Below, piece by piece: positions 30,957 through 38,289 of a DNA stretch of 38,289 nt; position 1 is the first letter of the stretch, and every line of letters begins with the position of its first letter. The notes beneath the pieces were generated by a model that saw only the letters and a program-made list of their open reading frames with translations, ran no database searches and was not told where the DNA came from. The stretch comes from Nemertoderma westbladi (Eukaryota > Xenacoelomorpha > Nemertodermatida > Nemertodermatidae): NCBI GenBank assembly GCA_032718475.1, contig JAUCBJ010004779.1, forward strand, positions 1 to 38,289, given 5' to 3'. Made by a program: the position numbers and the translations under genes.

Positions 30957-31613
30957 CTTTACTGCCATGATGGGACAACTGATGAAAAGTCTCCTGAAGT
31001 TCTTCCTCTGATAGGTAGCAGTTGTAATATCGAGCATGAGCAATATATCCCGGATATGCCTGTCCACCTTGAAGACGTTTCCCCAAATTAAGGTCACTAG
31101 CCATATCTACAGGACATCTTTCAGTGTTCACCGTTTCAACCTCCCTTCTCAGTTGGATATCAGTACCTAGACGTCGGCTGTAAATGAATTGTTGCCTATT
31201 CACCTCACTTCTTCCGATAGCAACCAAATGCCATTCATCTAGAACAACAGCACTAATAACTTCTTGTGTTGCAACACCAGTAACCGCAGAATCGTACCAC
31301 AAGGAGGTGATTGCACGATAACTCCATAACCTTGAACCAATTGATGAACTCGAACCAAATTCATATATTGGTCCAGTTCCTCCTCCACTCCTCTTAACAA
31401 ACATCAACATTGTAAATGTCTCCGAGGTTAATTCATCACTCCCATGGCCAATTGTCACATAGCCGTGATGAAATCCCATTGCTTGATCTTCAATCCCCCC
31501 TGGTCCTGGACCATATTTTACAGCTCCATGCAATATCCCATTGAATTTACCTAGTTTTTCATCACCACGATCATCATAGTTTAAAGGCCACCATGACTTG
31601 TATTCACAATCAT
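30957..31613 (-). CDS. LamG-type module exon a (first in window)
   Basis: 657 nt, phase 1 at both ends. The acceptor is TTTATAG|ATGATTGTG and the donor AGTAAAG|GTTAGT. It begins DCEYKSWWPLNYDDRGDEK and continues KFNGILHGAVKYGPGPGG, SDELTSETFTMLMFVKRS, YEFGSSSSIGSRLWSYRA, VVLDEWHLVAIGRS, NTERCPVDMASDLNLGKR and ARYYNCYLSEEELQ. Closest to exon b. Because the acceptor is phase 1, at least one coding exon must lie further right, outside or near the edge of the window. The conserved Cys near both ends suggests an extracellular, disulphide-closed module. Confidence 0.87.
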
Positions 31614-31744
31614 CTATAAAATTAATTTGTGTAAATGATAATTTGGTGAATATAGTAATTAGTAGTCACCCACCACAGTCGAATTTCATTGCTTTTAAGT
31701 TTACATTAAGGCTGTTGGTATCGCTATAAGAGTTAATTGATCTA

Positions 31745-32115
31745 TGACAAAAAGTTGCACTGACGTCCCCCCACCATAGATAACCAGGTCATCAACCTAT
31801 AGTAAGAGACCCATACTGATTACGATTAGCAATGAACAGGCTGAATAATAAGGTGCCTAATTTACCTCCCTCGATAACTCCTACTATCCCAGTTATAGGA
31901 TCCAGTAATACACATCAACAGCAATGTAAATGAAATTTATGGAGATAAGAACCGAAATAGCACTGATAAATTGCGACAAACATCCAACCTTGAAAGTTTA
32001 GATCATAAAATATCTATCTATAGGCGTAATCCATAAAGATACAATATAAATTACCTCCATCTGCAGTATAGGATACGCATGTATGTACAGCACCTAGTGC
32101 AGATTGTGTGAGATT
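31745..32115 (-). pseudogene. Decayed LINE reverse-transcriptase fragment
   Basis: One minus-strand frame with two stops reads QSALGAVHTCVSYTADGG, then LYCIFMDYAYR (position of the RT F/YxDxxxAFD motif), further on GVIEGGKLGTLLFSLFIAN (the QGxxLSPxLF position), and after a one-base shift DDLVIYGGG, the catalytic DD box. This is an old RT palm fragment. It sits just upstream of LamG exon a, and its GGTAATT could be mistaken for a splice donor. The lineage cannot be assigned. Confidence 0.55.
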
Positions 32116-32174
32116 ATATATTGGATACTTACTCATTATTATTACCTTAGTGTAGTTGGTTGATTATTACTCTA

Positions 32175-32402
32175 CCAGGTGTTCCATAATGATTGCCCCC
32201 CCACCCCCCTCCCTGGCCAGCAAAATCTGCCAGAAGAGAATTCAAGATAATTTAATTCTGAGCTTGCATGCAAAAATTTAGGGTCCAATACAAAAGTATA
32301 ACAATTTTATAGGCAATTCTTTAAACCAATCTTATTTTTCAATATTTGTGATTTAATTACAATTAAAAAATATAACTTATCCAGCGTTACTCATCAGCTT
32401 TA
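32175..32402. repeat. Left terminal inverted repeat
   Basis: Pairs with 32977-33223. The arms differ in length by about 20 bp because of small indels near the oligo-C and GCCAG regions, so the element is not brand new. Confidence 0.75.
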
Positions 32403-32614
32403 CAGCCATGTTTCCCCTTTGCAGCATGGGGAGCTCCTGGATAGTGGCAAAAGATGTTGGTCCTTTAAAGGGCCGTTTTGGTTTGAGTTCAGTTTGATTA
32501 TGCCACAGAATCACGACCCTTTCTAAAAGTAACATCTCTGATCCTGTCAAACATGCATTTTTCTTCAGAGTCATCGAAGATTGAACTGGAACTTGTCATT
32601 TTAATTTCTTCTGT

Positions 32615-32854
32615 TAGGCCTCAAAAAGCAAACAGTCGGCCGAAGCTGGATGCGACCCGAAGGCTCCTCTTTCGATAGCTGCTACCCGAGGGTAGGGGTG
32701 GGCGCTACTCCTATCCCATGATTTGCTCCCAGTTATTTAACTGGTACTCATTTTATCGACCCCAGTGGATGAAAGGCTGAGTGGACCCTGGCGGGGCTGA
32801 ACCTACAACCAATAGATTGCAGGCCCGGCGCTCAACCAACTGAGCTACCCCGCC
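32615..32854 (-). mobile_element. tRNA-derived SINE nested in the TA element
   Basis: Read on the minus strand it begins with a tRNA-like head (32854-32790). The head has GGCGGGG at its start pairing with CCCCGCC at its end, box A-like TAGCTCAGTTGG, a GCTC/GAGC D-stem, and box B-like GGTTGTAGGTTC. A TGC triplet in the anticodon region suggests a tRNA-Ala-like origin, but the anticodon and T stems no longer pair. The body follows with CAGCCTTTCATCCACTGGGG, TCGATAAAATGAGTACCAG and an inverted AACTGG. That body resembles, from memory, the central block of cephalopod tRNA-derived SINEs. It is a Pol III retroposon, not a working tRNA gene. The 3' boundary is approximate. Confidence 0.75.
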
Positions 32855-32976
32855 TTTGAAACACTTCCTATGAACTACCTATGAAACACTTAATACCGGT
32901 AACTGAATACTGTAATATATTGCAAAACAGCAAAAGTCAGGCAGTAATAACTGTTTAAACAGGGGTGCAACCTGCA

Positions 32977-33223
32977 AAGCTGATGACTAACGCTGGATAA
33001 ATTCTATATTTTTTTAATTGTGATTAAATCACAAATATTGAAAAGTAAGAGTGGTTTAAAAAATTGCCTATACAATTTTTATACTTTTGTATTGGACCCT
33101 AAAGTTTTGCATGCAAGCTCAGAATCAAATTCTCTTTCGAATGATATATTACACTAAAGTATATGCCTGGCAGTTTTAGCTGGCTAGGGTGGGGGTTGGG
33201 GGCAATAATTATGGAACACCTGG
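32977..33223. repeat. Right terminal inverted repeat
   Basis: Inverted copy of 32175-32402, ending ATGGAACACCTGG before TA. Confidence 0.75.
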
Positions 33224-33225
33224 TA

Positions 33226-33595
33226 CATCTATTGTTAGCCTATTGGTTCATTGCACATCATATTTAGCTGTTTTGTATGTAGATTGTGTAGGATGCAAAT
33301 ATAAATATAGAGTATACGATATAGTAGGTAAGTAAACCGCAGTAAGTAAACCTACAGTTACTACAGTAGTATATAGTCTGATACCGTGATAGGCCATGGC
33401 CTATCCATAGTCCTACAGATTGTCTCATTATATTGTTAGCACTTAGTGGTAGTAGACTAGTAGGTAGTACAATCAGCTGTGTTGACACTGGGACACATAT
33501 AACCTGGGGGCTAGTAGGAGTGATTATTCTTTCTGTATTTAGTGGTGTAGGGTTTTGTGAGGTACCAGTACTTCATTATTTTTTTTATAGATGGT
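33226..33595. other. Spacer between TA element and LINE copy 2, nothing recognised
   Basis: Non-coding; contains TAGTAGT/CTACAG-like short repeats. The apparent open frame crossing 33557-33595 is an in-frame run-in to the LINE, not LINE sequence. Confidence 0.4.
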
Positions 33596-34677
33596 CGGTA
33601 CTTTATATCGGCCCCCAAACAATCAGATTTTTTGCAAAATTTTGAAAATACAATTTTATGTAATCTTAGGTCAGACTGTGAAATATATTTCTTAGGTGAT
33701 TTTAATATCTGTTACCATCACAAAGCATCCCCATTCTGTAAACAGTACCAAAGTATTTTAAATTTGTTTGGTTTAAAACAAATTATTCGAGATTCTACCA
33801 GAATTACCAGTAAAACTTATACTTTACTAGATCACATCCTTTGTAATAATACCGATATTATTTCTCAATCTGGGGTTTTACCTATAGGTCTAAGCGATCA
33901 TTTTATAGTTTTTTGCACAAGAAAGACACAAAAATCTTTTTTCGGGGATCATAAAACAGTAACAGTTAGGTCTATGAAAAATTACAGCAAGGAACGCTTT
34001 TTAAGTTTGTTAGTTAATTCTGACTGGGAACCCTGTTTTAAGGCCGCTGACATTAACCTTGCGTACACTGTTTTTAAAGATATATTTCTAAAGGCACTTA
34101 ATACTGTAGCACCAATTAAAGAAATTAGTCTTAAACAACGCACTGAGCCCTGGATGACCTCGGGTATTCTTAGTAATATCAGAGAAAGAGATAACTATTT
34201 GTATAAATTTCGGAAATACCGTGTTTTAGCTGATTATAATAATTACTGCAAATATAGAAACCTTGTCCAACATTCAGCTAAATCTGAATATTTGTACAAC
34301 AAAATAAGTGAGAATAAAGATAATCCTAAAAGTCTATGGTCTACCCTAAAATCTTTAGGTTATAAAAACCTTAAATCTAAATCGAATATTGTTCTGCAAG
34401 ATGACGTTGAGCTGATTCATGATCATACTCTAGTTAGTAATTTATTTAATAATTATTTTACTAATGTTGCCTCTAATTTAGTTAAGAAGTTACCATTATC
34501 AAGTAATAAATATAGTATAGGGTCCGAAACTCTAAATAATTTTTATTTAGAAAAGTTACAAAATTCAGAAAAGTTATTTTTAAAACCCGTTTCTGAGGAT
34601 TTCGTTTTTCAAAATCTACTTAGCCTATCAGCCTCAAAAAGTACCGGTCTAGACCTAATACCTGCCCGTTTTCTTAA
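33596..34677 (+). pseudogene. APE endonuclease/linker/RT start of LINE copy 2
   Basis: One uninterrupted frame through the endonuclease C-terminal half (FLGDFNICYHH, LLDHILCN, LSDHFIVFCTR), then about 150 residues of linker to SASKSTGLDLIPARFL, the entry to the RT domain. The frame holds where copy 1 has shifts, so this copy is the better witness of the family. It is cut at the TTAA (34674-34677) by the inserted element; the frame runs on for a few codons into oligo-G sequence and stops at 34738. The first half of the endonuclease is missing. Confidence 0.8.
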
Positions 34678-34686
34678 CCCTATTAA

Positions 34687-34725
34687 ACCCGGGGGGGGGG
34701 GTCAATATGACCCCCCCCCCGTGGT
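34687..34725. repeat. Subterminal oligo-G/oligo-C hairpin, left
   Basis: (G)11 GTCAATATGAC (C)11-like palindrome right inside the element's left end. The counterpart at the right end is about 37655-37692, where the G run is longer. Confidence 0.75.
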
Positions 34726-35212
34726 TTTTTTATTATAATTCTGAAACAAACGCAGTTGGGAATCTGAAATTTTAGGACTTTTCCTCAAAATCTATTGTCT
34801 TCATGGTAGTGAAAACCGTTTTCAAAAATATTGGGTACTTTTCGAGTTATAGCACCATTTTTTAACCCTACTTTTGGCACTTTTTTTGAGACGTTTTTTG
34901 AAAATTACATTTCATTAAATATGAATTGTAACATCTCGGTTTTTGATTTACACCGGTTTTTTGGTGTTAGAAATTGGATGGAATTCATATAAATTGATTT
35001 AGAAATTTCAAACTTGTTTTTTTCGATGGGTGCCAAATTTTGGTGCCAGCACCAAATTTTGAAATAAGTCAATTTTGTAAATTGATTGTTTGAAACTTGT
35101 TTTTTACGCAATTGGGGTTTTTTGAGGTTCTGGATTCGATGAAATATATACGAGTTGAACCAAGCGTATAATTGTTCCACAACCGATTTCAGTACGTAAT
35201 ATAAGCGTCATA

Positions 35213-36559
35213 GTGACAATCGCAAAGCTGTGGGAAATCTCACTACTAAGCGAACTTTCTGCACTGCAAGCCCATGATCTGCAATTCGGGTACAGACCAA
35301 AAATTGGGTCAGAAATGGCACATCAATCTGTAACCAGCATCATCAACAAATTCACAAACAGCAATTCGCAGATGTACATTTTAAGCCTCGACTTATCCTC
35401 TGCATTCGACACTGTATCATACCCAAAACTATTCAGGAAAATACGATCTGCCGGGGCCTGTACTACAGTCATTGATGCACTTGAAATGTACTACAACAAC
35501 TCGAATGCCTACCTAAAAAGTTGCGGTTATCTCTTTACCGACAATTTTAGTTTACAACAGGGGGTCCGGCAAGGTGGCGTCCTATCTCCGCTCCTCTTCA
35601 ACTTTTACCTATATGATTTAATTAGGGACATTAGCTCTTCGGAACTTGGATCACATATAGGTACAGAATCATATAGCATAATAAGCTATGCTGATGACAT
35701 TATCCTGTTGGCGAACATTAAACCAGACCTGACCGCAATGCTGGAAAAGGCATCGAAATACTTTGAGGACCACAACCTGCTACTGAATACAAAGAAATGC
35801 CATTTCTTGTCTATAGAAACAAATGGAAAATCGAACACACATGATTATCTGGAATCAGAAGTTTTGACTCTACGTTCAGAAGCATCCTGCATGTATATGG
35901 GGCTGCCACTGCCAGCAGAACCCCATAAGATGGAGAACATTGTTAAAGCAAAAGTATGGCAGAATGTCTCTCAACTAAATCACCGCGGTCTAGCAGTAGA
36001 TGAAGCATCACTAGACATAACAAGTCTGATATGGCGAGCCGTCTGCCTACCGAGCATATCATATGGCGCTGCCACATTATCTACTGAAACGATTTCTAAT
36101 GTCAGCAAAACCTGCAGAAAGGCAATGAGGTCAATAGCTCGACAAGATAATCGTCTTCCAACTAAAGTACTTTATGGACTTTTCGAAGTCGACACCGAAC
36201 TATATCTAAGGGCGAAACAACTGAGATTGATCAACCAATTATTCAACTCCGGCAACAGGAAGATAACCTACCTATTCACAAATATTTTATGTGAACATTG
36301 TAGCGGCCGTAGTAGTGCACTTTTCAAATCGTATGTCGAAGGAGCATGGATCTACGACTTTCCAAGTCTATGCTCTTTAGCCATCCACGAGTACTCAATA
36401 AGGCAGTGCGTAAAAATGGCTGAGAAGTCCTCATGCCAAAATATGACACCTGGGGAAAACTTCACTCTAGCCTATTGCAACGCCCTTCTTAACAAGGTTG
36501 ACCAACATGCCCGTACCCGTATTGAATTAGTTCAAAACTATCTTGATCTTTCAAGATAA
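35213..36559 (+). CDS. Non-LTR reverse transcriptase, 5'-truncated, inside a TTAA element
   Basis: The frame is open from 35159 to a stop at 36557-36559, with no ATG before about 35316; 35213 is only a GTG. Motifs in order: QFGYRPKIGSEMAHQS; ILSLDLSSAFDTVSYPKLF (catalytic Asp); SLQQGVRQGGVLSPLLFNFY; IISYADDIILLAN (YADD box); LLLNTKKCHFLSI; ASCMYMGLPLP; a helical thumb/C-terminal region with IWRAVCLPSISYGAATLS. RT fingers before the QFGYRP motif are partial (VPQPISV) and the endonuclease is absent. It is probably a 5'-truncated LINE, yet it has no poly(A) tail and no internal stop over 448 codons. Its composition is visibly richer in G+C than the host element. It is a different lineage from the LINE at 33596. 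Expression would need an upstream start, so activity is doubtful. Confidence 0.8.
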   Translation: MTIAKLWEISLLSELSALQAHDLQFGYRPKIGSEMAHQSVTSIINKFTNSNSQMYILSLDLSSAFDTVSYPKLFRKIRSAGACTTVIDALEMYYNNSNAYLKSCGYLFTDNFSLQQGVRQGGVLSPLLFNFYLYDLIRDISSSELGSHIGTESYSIISYADDIILLANIKPDLTAMLEKASKYFEDHNLLLNTKKCHFLSIETNGKSNTHDYLESEVLTLRSEASCMYMGLPLPAEPHKMENIVKAKVWQNVSQLNHRGLAVDEASLDITSLIWRAVCLPSISYGAATLSTETISNVSKTCRKAMRSIARQDNRLPTKVLYGLFEVDTELYLRAKQLRLINQLFNSGNRKITYLFTNILCEHCSGRSSALFKSYVEGAWIYDFPSLCSLAIHEYSIRQCVKMAEKSSCQNMTPGENFTLAYCNALLNKVDQHARTRIELVQNYLDLSR

Positions 36560-36649
36560 ATCATTAACATACTGTATCTTATGTATATAAATATCATAAT
36601 CATGATGACTGTATGTACTTATCGTTTGCCATATATATATTATATTTGT

Positions 36650-37240
36650 CAAATATCAAACTTGTATTTTTCGGTGCTGTGTGCTAATTTTGGTGCTAGC
36701 ACGAAATTTTGAAAATCCATTCAATATATAAAATTGCCTGTGACAATTTATTTCTTGCGTTTTAGAGGTTTATGGCTGTTCTGAATTCAATGGAAAATAT
36801 AATTATCGAACTAGACATCTTAAACTTGTATTTTTCGGATGTGGGTGCAAAATGTGGTGCTAGCACCAAATTTTGAAAACCATCAAATATATCAATTGAT
36901 TGTGTCACCTTGTTTCTTGCGTTATACGGGTTTGTGATGGTTCTGAATTCAATGGAATCAGTAAAAATTGCATAAGAGTTCTCAAACTTGTATTTTTCGC
37001 AGGTGGGTGAAAATTGTTGAGCCAGCACCAAATTTTGGAAAATATGCAAATTGATAAGTAGATAGTATCACCTTGTTTCTTGCGTTATACGGGTTTATGA
37101 GGGTCCTGAATCCGATGGAATCAATAAAAACAGCACTGGACATCGCAAACTTGTACTTTTTGGTGATGGGTACGAAATTTGGTGCTAGCACCAAAATTTG
37201 CTAAATTACGCCGAAAAATACAAGTAACAATGATCTGGCA
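36650..37240. repeat. Core ~163 bp palindrome repeats of TTAA copy 3
   Basis: TGGTGCTAGCAC or a variant occurs at about 36692, 36857, 37021 and 37181, matching the array in copy 2. One further unit lies left of the RT insert at about 35041. Confidence 0.75.
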
Positions 37241-37739
37241 TATTAGAAATGTATTCCATTAGAATCAGCGCCCTCGAAAACCTGAAAATGTGAATTTATA
37301 GCATCGTATAAGTGAATTAAAAATTTTGTGTTCTAACTGAAAAGTGCTGGTTACTTGTTTTTTTCATTTTTTTCCTATGCAGAGAGGACTAAACAGCCAT
37401 TTATAGTAATCATATCATTTTTAAATATTTTCCAATGTATTTTGCACCCCAAAAAACCTGTATTGAAAAATAATTAGCCGAAAATGTAACTTTCAAATTT
37501 TGTGAAAATTGTGCACTACTTGTAATTTTGGTGCTGCAATATAACCACCCCAGTACATTTTTTCGAAAATTTTTTTTTCGGTTGGATCCAGACAAGTGAT
37601 ACCTACGTACAAACAAAAAATCAGACGTTTTCGTAAATATTTGTAGATTTTAGAGGGGGGGGGGGGGGGGGGGGGGGGTCAATATGACCCCCTCTCGGTA
37701 TTTGTACAACATTTTATAGCCCGGTACTAATAGGGTTAA

Positions 37740-37935
37740 GGATGGTGCTGAAGTACTTAAAGTGCCTATTACTTTTATTATTAATTACTCTATCGTAGAT
37801 AATGTAGTACCAGACGAACTGAAATTAGCTAAGGTTGTTCCTCTGTATAAAAAGAATAGTAAAGTAGAACCCTGTAATTACAGACCTGTTAGTATCTTAA
37901 GTATTGTATCTAAAATTCTAGAACGTTCTGTTTTT
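37740..37935 (+). pseudogene. RT N-terminal segment of LINE copy 2
   Basis: Continuation after the TTAA element: FIINYSIVDNVVPDELKLAK, VVPLYKKNSKVEPCNYRPVS and ILSIVSKILERSV. These are the classic first RT motifs of non-LTR elements. Similarity to an RT ends near 37935; the palm domain is absent. Confidence 0.75.
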
Positions 37936-37961
37936 CTACAGGAAGCACATCTTAGTAGGCT

Positions 37962-38014
37962 AAATCAAATCAAATCAAATCAAATCAAATGTTTATCAAA
38001 TCAAATGTTTATTT
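37962..38014. repeat. (AAATC)n microsatellite
   Basis: At least six tandem AAATC units followed by two CAAATGTTTAT-type units. It directly follows the LINE remnant, possibly a tail-derived repeat. Confidence 0.8.
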
Positions 38015-38289
38015 AAATCTCAATATATATATATACTGCACAACGGGACTATACAACAGCAAATGCAAGATTTATTATTTAATTATATATTAATATTATT
38101 ACATTATTAATTATACATTAAATATTATTTATGAAATTAATATGTGCAGTCGACATTTTATATAATATTGTATTTGTGCTGTATGAGTAAATAGCCTTAG
38201 CTAGTCGAGCACTCACACAGCACAAGATAATACCTAACTAAGGGAATGGTGTTGGGGAGGGGGGGGGGGGGGGTGGGGTGGGGTAGGGC
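38015..38289. other. Non-coding end of window with G-rich tract
   Basis: AT-rich, then a G-rich run with GGGGTGGGGTGGGG-type units (about 38254-38289) that could form a G-quadruplex on the plus strand. No gene seen. Confidence 0.5.

Larger units (their letters stand above)
32175..33223. mobile_element. TA-flanked DNA element with long inverted repeats
   Basis: The left arm 32175-32402 and the inverted right arm 32977-33223 share CCAGGTGTTCCATAAT at the tips and long blocks inside, such as GCTTGCATGCAAAA, GGGTCCAATACAAAAGTATA, ATATTTGTGATTTAAT and TATCCAGCGTTA. Both tips are next to TA (32173-32174, 33224-33225), as in Tc1/mariner-type insertion. The middle holds no transposase. It carries a short minus-strand frame of unknown nature (32574-32377) and a SINE. 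It is non-autonomous. The superfamily is inferred only from the TA. Confidence 0.75.
34678..37735 (+). mobile_element. TTAA-family DNA element (copy 3) with reverse-transcriptase insert
   Basis: Flanked by duplicated TTAA (34674-34677, 37736-37739), starting CCCTATTAAACCCGGGG and ending CCCGGTACTAATAGGG. Outside 35170-36653 it is the reverse-oriented equivalent of 2649-4228, including the ~163 bp palindrome units and both G/C hairpins. Comparison with the empty LINE site at 28472-28475 shows a precise insertion with TTAA duplication. No transposase. The interior holds a 1.48 kb RT-bearing segment between the equivalents of GCGTAT and TATCAAAC, with a possible 3 bp TAT duplication. Confidence 0.88.
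33596..37935 (+). mobile_element. LINE copy 2, 5'-truncated, interrupted by a TTAA element
   Basis: It begins at TCGGTACTTTATATCGGCCC, equivalent to about 27360 in copy 1, and runs to 34677. After the inserted TTAA element it resumes at 37740 with GGATGGTGCTGAAG and continues into the RT N-terminal region (KVVPLYKKNSKVEPCNYRPVS), ending near 37935. Copy 1 shows the same site uninterrupted, so the borders of the insertion are exact. Copies 1 and 2 are nearly identical where they overlap. Confidence 0.85.

Noticed and set aside
32790-32854. A tRNA-Ala gene on the minus strand
   Set aside because: Acceptor and D stems fit, but anticodon and T stems do not pair and a SINE body follows directly, so it is a SINE head.
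33557-34738. One 393-codon protein starting at 33557 and ending in oligo-G sequence
   Set aside because: The first codons are flank before the LINE breakpoint (33596) and the last codons are from the inserted TTAA element.

Overview
The window looks like an intron-rich, AT-rich invertebrate nuclear genome. There is no operon structure. Four coding exons have canonical GT/AG splice sites, and most of the remaining sequence is nested mobile DNA. A tRNA-derived SINE at about 32.6-32.85 kb has a central block resembling (from memory) cephalopod/mollusc SINEs. With the BEL/Pao element and the secreted LamG-type exons, this fits a marine lophotrochozoan such as a mollusc. Species assignment is inference.

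Host gene: on the minus strand, four exons (31613-30957, 24150-23497, 19945-19283, 18077-17401) each encode one concanavalin/laminin-G-like (LamG_3 type) module of about 218-225 residues. The first three are symmetric phase 1-1 exons. The last ends in a stop codon, so this is the 3' end of a multi-LamG gene whose 5' exons lie to the right of the window. Its introns hold decayed LINEs, a small inverted-repeat element, a LINE copy with PHD and APE endonuclease segments, and unassigned coding-like patches.

Downstream of that gene, in the same orientation, lies a BEL/Pao-type LTR retrotransposon (5558-16966). It has nearly identical 1.23 kb TG...CA LTRs and a perfect 5 bp target duplication (ATACC). 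It encodes a long Gag and a zinc-knuckle/protease protein fused directly to the tail of the RNase H region, so RT, the RNase H core and integrase are missing. In the env position is an unusual Cys/His-rich, basic-tailed reading frame of 483 codons, interrupted by one in-frame TGA.

The two ends of the window carry members of one TTAA-targeting family (piggyBac-like ends, CCCTATTA...). The family has a core of about 163 bp tandem repeats, each with a TGGTGC(T/C)(A/G)GCACCA palindrome, plus subterminal oligo-G/oligo-C hairpins. The copy at 34678-37735 sits inside a LINE, and the matching unoccupied TTAA site is present in a second copy of that LINE at 28472-28475. This copy carries a 1.48 kb insert with an open reverse-transcriptase frame. 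The left-hand pair (409-1071 and 2649-4228, inverted) brackets a decayed zinc-knuckle gene. A TA-flanked element with long inverted repeats and a nested SINE is at 32175-33223.
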